Shown: positions 8,246-16,426 of the stretch, piece by piece
Numbering within the stretch: the first letter of the stretch is position 1
Layout: every line of letters begins with the position of its first letter
Position numbers and translations under genes: made by a program
Source: Streptomyces sp. CHD11
GTDB lineage: Bacteria; Actinomycetota; Actinomycetes; Streptomycetales; Streptomycetaceae
DNA length: 64,000 nt
Reading direction: 5' to 3'
Assembly: GCF_018638295.1 (NCBI RefSeq)
Contig: NZ_JABTTS010000001.1
Location: 124,001 to 188,000, forward strand
The notes under the pieces: generated by a model
The model's input: only the letters and a program-made list of their open reading frames with translations
Database searches by the model: none
Told to the model about the DNA's origin: nothing

Positions 8246-9712
8246 TCAGCCTCCGTGGGTGGTGGCGCTGCGGTAGCCGGTGTAGGTGTACGGGTTGTCC
8301 AGGATCTTCGTCTCGGGGACGTCGGGGTTCATCCCGTGCTGCCAGGCCTCGGGGCCGAGCCGTCCGCGCAGATGCTCGACCGTCGCCTCGGCGCTCCGGC
8401 GTGCCCTGGCGAGGTCGATGCCGAGCAGCCGGTGGTCGTACTTGACGACACGTCCGTCGACCACGACCGTGTGCACGTCCGCGCGCTGGGCCTGGAAGGC
8501 GATGTGGCCGTAGGGGTTGAGCAGCGGGAACATCACCGGGGAGAGGTCGTTCTTGATCAGGACGACGTCCGCCTTCTTGCCGGCCTCCAGGCTGCCCACC
8601 TTGTCGTCCAGGCCGAGCGCCTTCGCTCCGCCGCGGGTCGCCCACCGCACGACCTGTTCGGCGCGGAGGTGGACGTGGGTCACGGTGTCGCCGCCGGCGT
8701 GCGCCTCGAGGTGTTCGCGTGCCCGGTCGGCGCCGAGGGTGGCCCGCATCGCGGAGAACAGGTCCCCGCTCCACCACACACTGGTGTCCATGGAGAGGGA
8801 GACGGGAATGCCGTGCGCGCGCAGCGCCCAGGTGGGCGGATAGCCCTGGCCGCAGCTCTGCTCGCTCTCGGTGGACACCGACACGGAGCCGCCCGTCGCC
8901 GCGATGCGGTGGTAGGAATCGGCGCCGAGGGTGGCGGCGTGCACATAGACGGTGCCGGGGTCCATGAAGCCGTGCTCGTACATCAGGCGGATGCCGTCGT
9001 CGTTGGTGGCGCCCCACACGCCGGCGTGCGTGGTCACCGGCGCTCCCAGTTCGCGGGCCGCTTCGAAGGCGGCCTTCTCCGGGAAGGCCGGGTCACCGGT
9101 GACGTCGAAGGCCATCTGGAAGCCGAGCATGTCGCCGCCGCTGAAGCGACGTTCGACGAAGTCGCGGAACTCCGGCGCGGCCGACCATTCCCAGGGAGCC
9201 GCCTGGATGTTGCCGTAGGCGAGGACGAACCGGCCGGGCACCTCCTCCAGGGCGTCGACGGCGGCATCCGCGTGCTGCACCGTCTGCAGACCGTGCGACC
9301 AGTCGACGGTCGTGGTGACGCCGGCGTCGAGCGCCTCGATCGCCGAGAGCAGGTTGCCCGTGTACACGTCCTCGGGCCGGAAGTGCTTGCCGTGCTCGAG
9401 GTAGTACCAGACGAAGTACTGCGTCAGGGTCCAGTCGGCGCCGTATCCGCGCATGGCCGTCTGCCACATGTGCCGGTGCGTGTCGATCATGCCGGGCATC
9501 ACGATGCCGCCGCCGGCGTCGATCTCGGTGGTGCCCTCCGGAACGGCCAGGGACGGGCCGACCGCCTCGATCCGCTTGCCGACGATCAGTACGTCGGCCT
9601 GCTGGTGGACGGTCCTCCGGTCGTCCATGGTGAGAACGGTTCCGCCCCGGAACACCACGGGGGTCCCCGCCGTAACGCCGTCGAACCCGCCCGCTCTGCT
9701 GGCCGTGTCCAT
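8246..9712 (-). CDS. Amidohydrolase-family deaminase/hydrolase
   Basis: A 488-residue metal-dependent hydrolase of the chlorohydrolase/cytosine-deaminase branch. It has an N-terminal beta sandwich (VVFRGGTVLTMDDRRT), the metal-binding DTHRHMWQT, a third His in TTHAGVW, a fourth in YVHAATLG and the catalytic Asp in SMDTSVWW. Start ATG 9712 is chosen because GGAGGA lies 6 bp upstream; the frame extends to 9793 without a ribosome binding site. It is divergent from the IclR gene, and an operator-like repeat at 9764-9779 sits ahead of it. It may deaminate or dehalogenate the compound processed by the neighbouring ring-cleavage operon. Substrate unknown. Confidence 0.85.
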   Translation of the reverse strand: MDTASRAGGFDGVTAGTPVVFRGGTVLTMDDRRTVHQQADVLIVGKRIEAVGPSLAVPEGTTEIDAGGGIVMPGMIDTHRHMWQTAMRGYGADWTLTQYFVWYYLEHGKHFRPEDVYTGNLLSAIEALDAGVTTTVDWSHGLQTVQHADAAVDALEEVPGRFVLAYGNIQAAPWEWSAAPEFRDFVERRFSGGDMLGFQMAFDVTGDPAFPEKAAFEAARELGAPVTTHAGVWGATNDDGIRLMYEHGFMDPGTVYVHAATLGADSYHRIAATGGSVSVSTESEQSCGQGYPPTWALRAHGIPVSLSMDTSVWWSGDLFSAMRATLGADRAREHLEAHAGGDTVTHVHLRAEQVVRWATRGGAKALGLDDKVGSLEAGKKADVVLIKNDLSPVMFPLLNPYGHIAFQAQRADVHTVVVDGRVVKYDHRLLGIDLARARRSAEATVEHLRGRLGPEAWQHGMNPDVPETKILDNPYTYTGYRSATTHGG

Positions 9713-9763
9713 TACGTCCTCCGACTCGTGGCGCAGGGTGTCGTGCCGACCTTCGCCATCCCG

Positions 9764-9779
9764 GCGGACGAATGTCCGC
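9764..9779. promoter_or_regulatory. Operator-like inverted repeat GCGGAC-N4-GTCCGC
   Basis: A perfect 6-bp inverted repeat with spacer GAAT between the divergent amidohydrolase and IclR genes. The same arrangement, (A/G)CGGAC-N4-GTCCGC, recurs at 10812-10827 in front of the CoA-transferase gene. The intervening IclR regulator is the obvious candidate to bind both. A minus-strand -35-like TTGACA lies at 9834-9829 with a weak -10 (CATCGT, 9811-9806), which would put this element just downstream of the amidohydrolase transcription start. Confidence 0.55.
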
Positions 9780-9955
9780 GTGACGAACACCACGACGTGG
9801 CGTAACGATGGGTCGACGGTGAAGGGGCTGTCAAGGGTCCGTCACCACACCGTCGCCACAAGGTGAACGCTCCCCGCGGACAGCCGTACAGGGGCGGCTA
9901 GGCTCGGTGCGGGCATCTCACGTGGTGCCCGTACCTCCGAACGGCAGGAGCCGCC

Positions 9956-10759
9956 GTGCCTCGTCGCGACGACGACCCGAACTTCATCGAGGCGATCGCC
10001 CGCGGATTCGACGTGATCAAGGCGTTCGATCCGCACGCGCCCGTCATGACGCTGAGCGAGGTGGCCACCGCCACCGGCCTCGCCCGGCCGACGGCCCGCC
10101 GGATCCTGCTGACCCTGGAGTCCCTGGGGTACGTGCGTCCGCTGCCGGGCGGGGGCTTCACCCTCACCGCCCGCGTGCTGGAACTCGGGCTCACCTACGT
10201 GCAGTCCATGGGTCTGTGGGGCGTGGCCCGTCCGCACATGGAGCGCCTGGTCGCCCGTACCGGCGAGTCGACGTCCATCGCGCAGCTGGACGGCTCCGAC
10301 ATCGTCTACGTGGCACGCGTGGCCGTCCCCAAGATCATCGCGTTGGCGGTCTCCATCGGCACCCGCTTCCCCGCCCCGCAGACCTCCCTGGGCAAGGCGC
10401 TGCTCGCCGGCCTGGAGACGGCGGAGCTGGAGCGGGCGCTGGCCGAGCCGAGCAGGTCCGGGGCCGAGCCGCGCCACCGGTTCGACCGCGCCGGGCTGGA
10501 GGCGGCCCTGCGGGACGTGCGGGCCCAGGGGTGGGCGCTGACCGACCAGGAACTGGCCGCCGGCATCCGCTCGGTGGCCGCACCGCTGCGGGACTGTCAC
10601 GGCCGGGTGATCGCGGCGATGAACGTCACGGTCCACGCGGCGGAGACCTCGGTGGAGACGCTCCGGGACGAGTATCTGCCGCTGCTCCTGCAGGCGGCCG
10701 GTGAGGTGAGTGCCGACTTCGCGCGCTACGGCGCGATCCCCCGCACACCGGTCGCGTGA
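9956..10759 (+). CDS. IclR-family transcriptional regulator
   Basis: A 267-residue regulator starting at GTG 9956 behind CAGGAG. Residues 10-75 form the winged helix (TLSEVATATGLARPTARRILLTLESLGYV). The C-terminal part is the GAF-like effector domain, with DIVYVARV, IGTRFPAPQTSLGKALLA and GWALTDQELAAGIRSVAAPLRD. The sequence is closest in style to PcaR/PcaU regulators of aromatic acid catabolism. It lies between a divergent amidohydrolase and the codirectional CoA-transferase/LigAB operon, and the same inverted repeat occurs in both promoter regions. It is therefore likely the pathway regulator, sensing a ring-cleavage substrate or product. Confidence 0.9.
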   Translation: MPRRDDDPNFIEAIARGFDVIKAFDPHAPVMTLSEVATATGLARPTARRILLTLESLGYVRPLPGGGFTLTARVLELGLTYVQSMGLWGVARPHMERLVARTGESTSIAQLDGSDIVYVARVAVPKIIALAVSIGTRFPAPQTSLGKALLAGLETAELERALAEPSRSGAEPRHRFDRAGLEAALRDVRAQGWALTDQELAAGIRSVAAPLRDCHGRVIAAMNVTVHAAETSVETLRDEYLPLLLQAAGEVSADFARYGAIPRTPVA

Positions 10760-10775
10760 ACCGCGGGCGCGGGTC

Positions 10776-10804
10776 TTGACACGGCGCCTCGCCGATCGCA
10801 GACT
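10776..10804 (+). promoter_or_regulatory. Sigma-70 type promoter of the CoA-transferase/LigAB operon
   Basis: TTGACA (10776-10781) and CAGACT (10799-10804) are separated by 17 bp. The predicted start point falls inside the inverted repeats at 10805-10836, so a protein bound there would block transcription. The -35 is consensus; the -10 matches three of six positions. Confidence 0.6.
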
Positions 10805-10836
10805 CCGCTCTACGGACGCAAGTCCGCAGAGCGGAC
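10805..10836. promoter_or_regulatory. Overlapping inverted repeats, probable IclR operator
   Basis: Two nested symmetries. A 13-bp inverted repeat with one mismatch (10805-10817 and 10822-10834, spacer GCAA) overlaps a perfect GTCCGC-AGA-GCGGAC repeat at 10822-10836. Within it, ACGGAC-GCAA-GTCCGC at 10812-10827 repeats the element found at 9764-9779. The block lies immediately downstream of the -10 and 16 bp before the CoA-transferase start, a repressor-like position. Confidence 0.65.
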
Positions 10837-10851
10837 AGGAGCTGACGAGGC

Positions 10852-12036
10852 ATGTCACACGACACGACTCCGCCCGGCGAGACCGACACCCCCCGCGGGC
10901 CGCTGGACGGGCTGGTGGTGGCTGACTTCTCCCGCATCCTCGCGGGTCCTTACGCGACCATGCTGCTCGGCGACATGGGCGCCGAAGTGATCAAGGTGGA
11001 GAGCCCGGGTGGTGACGACACCCGCAGCTGGCTTCCGCCGGTGCGCGGCGAGGTGTCCACCTACTACCTCGGCGTCAACCGCAACAAGCGGTCACTGGCG
11101 CTGAACCTCAAGGACGGGACAGACGCGGCGCTGGCACGCGAACTGGCCGCCCGCGCCGATGTGGTGATCGAGAACTTCAAACCGGGCGGACTCGCCCGGT
11201 TCGGCCTGGACTACCCGGCGGTCCGGGACGCGAACCCGGGCGTCGTCTACGCCTCCATCAGCGGGTTCGGCTCCCGCGCCGATCCCTCCCTGCCCGGCTA
11301 CGACCTGATGGTGCAGGCGATCTCCGGTCTGATGAGCCTGACCGGTGACCCCGAGGGCCCGCCGTACCGGGCCGGCATCTCGGTCTTCGACGTGATGACC
11401 GGGATGCACGCCACGATCGGCATCCTCGCCGCGCTGCGCCACCGGGAACGGACCGGCACGGGGCAGCATCTCGAGGTCAGCCTCCTCGCGTCGGCGCTGT
11501 CCGGACTGGTCAACCACTCCAGCGCCTATGTGGCCGGCGGGGAGGTCCCGTACCGGATGGGCAACGCCCACCCGAGCCTGTTCCCCTACGAACCGCTGCC
11601 GGTCGCCGACGGCGAACTCGTCGTCATCGCCGGCAACGACGGCCAGTTCGCCAGGCTGTGCGAGATCCTCGGCCTCCCGGCTCTGCCGGCCGATCCGCGG
11701 TTCGCCCGGAACCAGGACCGTACGGCCAACCGGGAGGCACTCCGGCCGCTTCTGGTGGAGCGGCTGGCGACCCGCACGAAGAAGGACCTCTTCCACGAAC
11801 TGCTGGCCGCCGGCGTGCCGTGCGCGCCCATCAACACCATCGACGAGGGTGTCGCGTTCGCCGAGGAAGCGGGCCTCGACCCGGTGGTTGTCGTCGGTGA
11901 GGGGGACGCGGCCGTTCCCTCGGTGCGCCACCCGGTGTCGTTCTCGGCCACCCCGGCACGTCACGAGCTGCCGCCGCCGGGCCTGGACGAGCACGGTGCC
12001 GCCCTGCGCGCCTGGCTCGCCGGCCCGCGCGACTGA
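10852..12036 (+). CDS. CaiB/BaiF family CoA-transferase
   Basis: A 394-residue class III CoA-transferase, which moves CoA from a donor thioester to a carboxylic acid. Family marks include LDGLVVADFSRILAGPYATMLLGDMGAEVIKVE at the N-terminus, VNRNKRSLALNLK, the catalytic-Asp region PGYDLMVQAISGLM and ISVFDVMTGMHATIGILAALRHRERTG. ATG 10852 follows AGGAGCTGACGAGG. It is the first gene of a run ending in LigB, LigA and DoxX and is followed by a citryl-CoA lyase. This suggests that a tricarboxylic or hydroxy acid made after ring cleavage is activated to its CoA ester; that step is inference. Confidence 0.92.
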   Translation: MSHDTTPPGETDTPRGPLDGLVVADFSRILAGPYATMLLGDMGAEVIKVESPGGDDTRSWLPPVRGEVSTYYLGVNRNKRSLALNLKDGTDAALARELAARADVVIENFKPGGLARFGLDYPAVRDANPGVVYASISGFGSRADPSLPGYDLMVQAISGLMSLTGDPEGPPYRAGISVFDVMTGMHATIGILAALRHRERTGTGQHLEVSLLASALSGLVNHSSAYVAGGEVPYRMGNAHPSLFPYEPLPVADGELVVIAGNDGQFARLCEILGLPALPADPRFARNQDRTANREALRPLLVERLATRTKKDLFHELLAAGVPCAPINTIDEGVAFAEEAGLDPVVVVGEGDAAVPSVRHPVSFSATPARHELPPPGLDEHGAALRAWLAGPRD

Positions 12037-12095
12037 GCGGAACCGCGCGGGCCGAGCGGCTCCGTCCTCCTTACACCCTCCCGAGGAGCACCATC

Positions 12096-12935
12096 GTGCA
12101 GCACCCGTCGAACGACCGCCCGCCGCGGTATCCGACCTCGCTGGGCACCTCCGACGCCCACACCATCACCCTGCTCGGCCACGATCTGGCCGGCGAACTC
12201 ATGGGACAGGTCGGCTTCGGCGAGCTGGCCCTGTGGCTGGTGACCCAGCGCCGTCCGGAACCCGGCGAGGTGCGGGTCTTCGAGGCCGTACTCGTCGCCC
12301 TGGCCGACCACGGCCTCACGCCGACCGCGATCGCGGCCCGGCTCACCTACCTGTCCGCCCCCGACTCCGTGCAGGGCGCCCTCGCGGCCGGACTGCTCGG
12401 CGGCGGCTCGCGCTTCCTCGGGGTGACCGAGGACTGCGGCGCCTTCCTGCACGAGGCCGTGGAAGAGCACGCGGGACACCTGCCCGGCGACTTGGACGAG
12501 GAGGGCTGGAACGCACTGGCCCTCAAGACGGTGCGGGCTGCCCGGTCCAGCCGGCGGCTGGTCCCCGGGCTCGGGCACCCGGTCCACAAGGTCCAGGACC
12601 CGCGCACCCCCGTGCTGCTCAGGATCGCGGAGGAGAACGGTCACAAGGGCCCGCACCTGCGGCTGTTCGAGGCCGTCGGCCGGGTCCACCCGCAGGTGCT
12701 CGGCCGCACCCTCCCGCTCAACGGCGCCGGGGTGTGCGGTGCGGCTCTGGCCGACCTCGGTCTCCCCGTCGGACTGCTGCGCGGTTTCGCACTGCTGGCG
12801 CGGGCCGCAGGCCTCCTCGGCCACCTCGCCGAGGAACAGCGCTCCCCGCTGGGCATGGACGTCTACCTGTCCGTCGACCGCAACACCGAGTACCTCTCCC
12901 CGCGGCATCCGGCACGGCAACCGACCGAGGAATGA
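12096..12935 (+). CDS. Citryl-CoA lyase (citrate synthase fold)
   Basis: A 279-residue protein resembling the citrate-synthase-like C-terminal domain of ATP-citrate lyase. The active-site His segment GLGHPVHKVQDPR and the later GAALADLGLP and MDVYLSVDRN stretches are visible, but it is far shorter than citrate synthase (about 430 residues). Such proteins cleave citryl-CoA or similar beta-hydroxyacyl-CoA to acetyl-CoA and a 2-oxo acid. GTG 12096 is preceded by CCGAGGAGCACC. It lies between a CoA-transferase and LigB with one base before the next start. The substrate is probably a citrate analogue derived from a ring-cleavage product. Confidence 0.85.
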   Translation: MQHPSNDRPPRYPTSLGTSDAHTITLLGHDLAGELMGQVGFGELALWLVTQRRPEPGEVRVFEAVLVALADHGLTPTAIAARLTYLSAPDSVQGALAAGLLGGGSRFLGVTEDCGAFLHEAVEEHAGHLPGDLDEEGWNALALKTVRAARSSRRLVPGLGHPVHKVQDPRTPVLLRIAEENGHKGPHLRLFEAVGRVHPQVLGRTLPLNGAGVCGAALADLGLPVGLLRGFALLARAAGLLGHLAEEQRSPLGMDVYLSVDRNTEYLSPRHPARQPTEE

Positions 12936-12936
12936 C

Positions 12937-13800
12937 ATGGCAGAGCTGGTGGCGGTCATCGCCTCTACCCACCATCCCTTCTACTACCGGGCCAGCACGG
13001 CGACCGGCGAGGACCGGCCCCCGTTCGCGGACGCCTGGGTGGCCAAGATCGAGAAGTTCCGCGAGACCCTGACCCGGGCCCGCCCCGATGTACTGGTCAT
13101 GGTGGGCTCCGACCACTTCCATCAGCTGTGGCTGGACAACATGCCGCAGTTCCTGGTCGGCAAGGCGCCGTTCTACGACGCCAACTTCTACAACGAGGAA
13201 CGCGAGTTCGGCCTGCCGCGGATGCTGCTGCGGGGACACGAGGAACTCTCCGCCCATGTACTGCGCGAAGGGCTGGACGCCGGCTTCGATCTGGCCTTCA
13301 GCAACGAACTGCGGATCGACCACTCGATCACCTGCCCGATCATCACGCTGCGACCGGAAGCCGATCTGCCGATCGTCCCGGTCTACACCAACATCTTCGC
13401 GCCCCCGCTGCCACGGCCGAAGCGGTTCGTCCAGCTGGGGCGCTCCATCAGGGAGATCATCGAGAGCTGGCCGGCCGACCAGCGGGTGGCCGTCATCGGC
13501 ACCGGACACCTCTCCCTCGAACTCGGCGGCCCGCGCCAGTTCGGCGAGCACGGACCCGACCCCGAGTTCGACCGCAAGGCCGTCGAATGGATCGCGAGCG
13601 GCGACATCGAGGGGTGCCTCTCCGAAGTCACCCTCGACAGCCTCCACCGGCCCGGCAACGCCACACACGGCTTCATGGACTTCATGCTGATGATGGGCGT
13701 CGCCGGCGAGGGCGTCAGAGCGGACCATGTCGACACGCTGGACCTGTTCCACACGATGGAGGCCTACTTCACCTGGTATCCGAAGGGAGTCCCGGCGTGA
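12937..13800 (+). CDS. LigB-type class III extradiol dioxygenase, beta subunit
   Basis: A 287-residue protein starting at ATG 12937, one base after the preceding stop. It belongs to the LigB family, non-heme iron enzymes that open catechol-type rings next to the hydroxyls. Candidate iron and catalytic histidines align with LigB positions: H12 (STHHPFYY), H60/H62 (GSDHFHQLW) and H191 (GTGHLSLELGG, the catalytic base region). The Glu ligand expected near residue 242 is not obvious; that stretch reads GNATHGFMDF. LigA follows with a 4-bp overlap, as for two-subunit protocatechuate 4,5-dioxygenase, here in beta-alpha order. The substrate may be protocatechuate, gallate or an analogue. Confidence 0.87.
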   Translation: MAELVAVIASTHHPFYYRASTATGEDRPPFADAWVAKIEKFRETLTRARPDVLVMVGSDHFHQLWLDNMPQFLVGKAPFYDANFYNEEREFGLPRMLLRGHEELSAHVLREGLDAGFDLAFSNELRIDHSITCPIITLRPEADLPIVPVYTNIFAPPLPRPKRFVQLGRSIREIIESWPADQRVAVIGTGHLSLELGGPRQFGEHGPDPEFDRKAVEWIASGDIEGCLSEVTLDSLHRPGNATHGFMDFMLMMGVAGEGVRADHVDTLDLFHTMEAYFTWYPKGVPA

Positions 13801-14156
13801 GCAAGTACCTGGTGAACAAGTTCCTCTTCACCGTCGACCGCGATCCGGAGCTGGTGGAGCGGTACCGAGAGGATCCGCGCGGCACCGTCGAATGGTGGGA
13901 GACCGCCCGGGCCAACACCCTCCTCAACTGCGTCGGCCAGGAGGCGTCCACCTGGCTGAGGTTCGAGGACGCCGAACGCCAGGCGCTCGCCACGCACGAC
14001 CACTGCGCCCTCTTCGCCCTCGGCGCCCACCCCTTCCTCACCCTCACCCTGTTCATCGCCATGTTCGAGCGCGATCACGAGCCGCTGGACTACCAGAAGC
14101 AGTACGCGGAGCGGCTGGCGCACTTCGCCCTCCCCTACCCGGACATCACGACGTGA
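13797..14156 (+). CDS. LigA-type dioxygenase alpha subunit
   Basis: A 119-residue protein starting at GTG 13797, overlapping the ligB stop by 4 bp (GTGA), so translation is coupled and subunit amounts are matched. It matches the small helical alpha subunit of protocatechuate 4,5-dioxygenase (PF07746): VNKFLFTVDRDPELVERYREDP, then EWWETARANTLLNCVG and a helical segment with LTLFIAMFERDHE. This subunit covers the active site of the LigB partner. Start and frame are well supported by the overlap. Confidence 0.85.
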   Translation: MSKYLVNKFLFTVDRDPELVERYREDPRGTVEWWETARANTLLNCVGQEASTWLRFEDAERQALATHDHCALFALGAHPFLTLTLFIAMFERDHEPLDYQKQYAERLAHFALPYPDITT

Positions 14157-14686
14157 ACGCCGGTCTGCTGCTCCTGCGCCTGCTGCTGGCGGGGCTGCTC
14201 CTCGGGCACGCGGCCCAGAAGCTGACGGGCCGGTTCGGCGGCGGGGGTCCCGAGGGCACCGCCGCGGTCTTCGAGAGCTGGGGCTTTCGCCCCGGCCGGC
14301 CGATGGTGCTCCTCGCGGGTACCTGCGAGCTGACCGGGGCCCTGCTATTCGCCTCCGGCGCGGCCACCCCGCTCGCCGCGTCGGTCGTGCTGGGCACCAT
14401 GATCGTCGCCGCTGCCCCCAACTGGCCGAACGGTCCGTGGGCGCATCTCGGCGGCTACGAAGTGCCATTCGTGTACGGCGCGTTGGCGCTGGTCCTGGCG
14501 ATGACCGGACCGGGCTCCTGGTCGGTGGACCACGCCGTGGGCGCGGACGGGATGTCCGGCGTTCTCTGGGCGCCGGCCGTGGCGGCCGTCGCGGTGGTGG
14601 CGGCGGCGCCCGCTCTGCTGCTGCGCCGGCGCAACCTCCGCGACCGGGGTCCGGCGGCCACACGGACTCCCGGGGCACCCTCGTAG
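14153..14686 (+). CDS. DoxX-family membrane protein
   Basis: A 177-residue integral membrane protein starting at GTG 14153, again overlapping the previous gene by 4 bp. Four hydrophobic segments are visible: LLLLRLLLAGLLLGHAAQKL, VLLAGTCELTGALLFASG, VVLGTMIVAAA with FVYGALALVLAM, and VAAVAVVAAAPALLL. GHAAQKL followed by a glycine-rich loop is typical of DoxX proteins. DoxX members often sit in aromatic degradation or redox loci, but their role is poorly defined; it could help respiration or substrate movement here. It is the last gene of the operon, with a convergent methyltransferase 17 bp beyond. Confidence 0.82.
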   Translation: MNAGLLLLRLLLAGLLLGHAAQKLTGRFGGGGPEGTAAVFESWGFRPGRPMVLLAGTCELTGALLFASGAATPLAASVVLGTMIVAAAPNWPNGPWAHLGGYEVPFVYGALALVLAMTGPGSWSVDHAVGADGMSGVLWAPAVAAVAVVAAAPALLLRRRNLRDRGPAATRTPGAPS

Positions 14687-14703
14687 GACGGTTCTGGTGG
14701 TGG

Positions 14704-15594
14704 TCAGGGGCGCCGCGCGGCCCAGGCCGTGCGCTCGGTACGGACGCTCAGACCCGGGTGGCGCAGGATGCTGTGCGGTCCGCCGGTGTCGAGCAGACGG
14801 TCGAGTGCGGTCAGGTCCTCCGCCGAGAGCGCGGCGGCCGCGCTGCCGCGCATGCGGCGCAGACTGAGGAGCGCGTAGGGGCCCACCGCGTCGCTGCGGT
14901 CAGGGCCGACATCGATCGTGCGGCGGCGTTCGTCGTCGATCGTGAATCCGGCCCCGGTCAGCGGCGCTCCCCAGTCGGCACCCCGGTGGGGCACGTGTGC
15001 GGCGTGGTGGTGGGCGACGGTGGCGTGGCAGCGTTCCTCGAGACCGGGCGCGGTCTCCGGGGCGTCCGGGGGCAGGAACCGGGGCGAGCCGGCCGGCTCG
15101 ACGACGGCGAACAGCCCGCCCGGGGCCAGCAGTGCGTACACCGTGCGCAGCGCGCTTCCCTGGTCGGCCATGTGGTGCAGGGAGGCCGATGCCCAGACCA
15201 GGTCCGGTGTGCCGAGGCCGGGCCAGGGTGTCGCGTCGAGGTCCGCGTGGACGAGGCGGACGCGGCCGGCCGCTCCGGCCGCCGCCGCCTTCTGCCGCAG
15301 GCGGTCGAGATGGGCGGCGGACGTGTCCACGGCGGTCACCTCGGCGGAGGGGAAGCGTTCGAGCAGGGCGAGGGTGCCCGCTCCGGTTCCGCAGCCGAGG
15401 TCCACGATGTGGCGGGGGGCGGTCTTGAGGGGCAGCCATGCGATGACGGCCGCGGTGTCCTCGGCCAGCACTGTCGCTTCCAGGTCGAGGAAGTCCGCCT
15501 GGTCGCCCGCGGCGTGCCCGGGGTCGTGCCGGTGAGGGTGGGTGGCGTGTGCGGGCGTGGTGCCGGAGGGCTGGTGCGGGGTGGCGTGGCTCAT
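14704..15594 (-). CDS. Class I SAM-dependent methyltransferase
   Basis: A 296-residue protein with the SAM-binding motif I HIVDLGCGTGAGTLALLERFP, motif II acidic residue in VTAVDTSAAHLDRL, and DLVWASASLHHMAD then LLAPGGLFAVVEPAG as motifs post-II and III. The N-terminal 30 residues are His/Pro rich (THPHRHDPGH) and could bind metal, or the start may lie further in. The substrate cannot be told from sequence. It is convergent with the DoxX gene and divergent from the TOPRIM gene, so it is probably a single-gene unit. Confidence 0.85.
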   Translation of the reverse strand: MSHATPHQPSGTTPAHATHPHRHDPGHAAGDQADFLDLEATVLAEDTAAVIAWLPLKTAPRHIVDLGCGTGAGTLALLERFPSAEVTAVDTSAAHLDRLRQKAAAAGAAGRVRLVHADLDATPWPGLGTPDLVWASASLHHMADQGSALRTVYALLAPGGLFAVVEPAGSPRFLPPDAPETAPGLEERCHATVAHHHAAHVPHRGADWGAPLTGAGFTIDDERRRTIDVGPDRSDAVGPYALLSLRRMRGSAAAALSAEDLTALDRLLDTGGPHSILRHPGLSVRTERTAWAARRP

Positions 15595-15808
15595 CCGCCC
15601 ACGCTAAGCGGGCCGTGCACACGGAGCACGCACCGTCCCGGAATGCGCAAGATGACGGCGGGGCGCACTGCGGCACGCGCAAGGCGGACCGAACGAAGAG
15701 GGCGGGAGGTGAAGGCCGCGCCGGCAGCGCCACCTTCCCGGGGGCGCGACAGGGGGCCACCGCGGAAACCGGCTACCGCGGCGGCCGGAAAGAGCGGAGA
15801 CTCGGCCC

Positions 15809-16426
15809 ATGGCGGACATGAGCGCGTTCCGGGAAGCGGTCACCGCGTGGGCGGCCGGTGGCTCCGGAGACACCGCGCGGGAGCTGGCCGGGCAGCTGCA
15901 CGTCCGCACCGCCGTCCTGCTCGAAGGGCTGAGCGACGCGGCAGCGGTCGGCGCGCTGGCCGCGAGCCGGGGACGGGATCTGGCGGCCGAGGGTGTCTGT
16001 GTACTGCCGATGGGCGGCGCGATGAGCGTGGCACGCTTCGCCGGACTCGTCGGGCCCCCCGGACTGGGGCTGCGGCTCACAGGGCTGTGCGACGAGGCGG
16101 AGCACGGCTTCTACGCCCGTGGCCTGGAACGGGCCGGCGCCCCGGAACACGGGTTCCATGTCTGCGCGGCGGATCTGGAGGACGAGCTCATCCGGGCGCT
16201 GGGCACGGCGCGGGTGGAGGAGATCATCCGGTCCGAGGGTGACGACCGCGCGCTGCGGACCTTCCTGCGTCAGCCCGCACAGCGCGGCCGCCCGTCGCGG
16301 CAGCAGCTCCGGCGCTTCCTCGGCACGAAGAAGGGTCGCAAGATCCACTACGGCCGTGTCCTCGTCGAGGCCCTCGTCCCCGAGCGCGTCCCCGCCCCGC
16401 TCGACGGCCTGCTCGCGGGCCTCTGA
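15809..16426 (+). CDS. Stand-alone OLD-like TOPRIM domain protein
   Basis: A 205-residue protein with a TOPRIM-like core: VLLEGLSDAAAVGALAASRG with the expected metal-binding E39, VCVLPMGGAMSVARFAGLVG, then LTGLCDEAEHGFYARGLERAG where D95 corresponds to the first Asp of the usual DxD (here D-E-A-E). OLD-family nucleases normally fuse this domain to an ABC-type ATPase. No ATPase is present in this gene or its neighbours. The C-terminal 60 residues are basic (RQPAQRGRPSRQQLRRF, KKGRKIHYG), suggesting nucleic acid contact. ATG 15809 is chosen; ATG 15818 is possible. Nuclease or ligand-binding roles are both open. Confidence 0.75.
   Translation: MADMSAFREAVTAWAAGGSGDTARELAGQLHVRTAVLLEGLSDAAAVGALAASRGRDLAAEGVCVLPMGGAMSVARFAGLVGPPGLGLRLTGLCDEAEHGFYARGLERAGAPEHGFHVCAADLEDELIRALGTARVEEIIRSEGDDRALRTFLRQPAQRGRPSRQQLRRFLGTKKGRKIHYGRVLVEALVPERVPAPLDGLLAGL

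Noticed and set aside
14437..16242. 601-codon plus-strand frame
   Set aside because: Runs through the DoxX, methyltransferase and TOPRIM genes without any recognisable domain.
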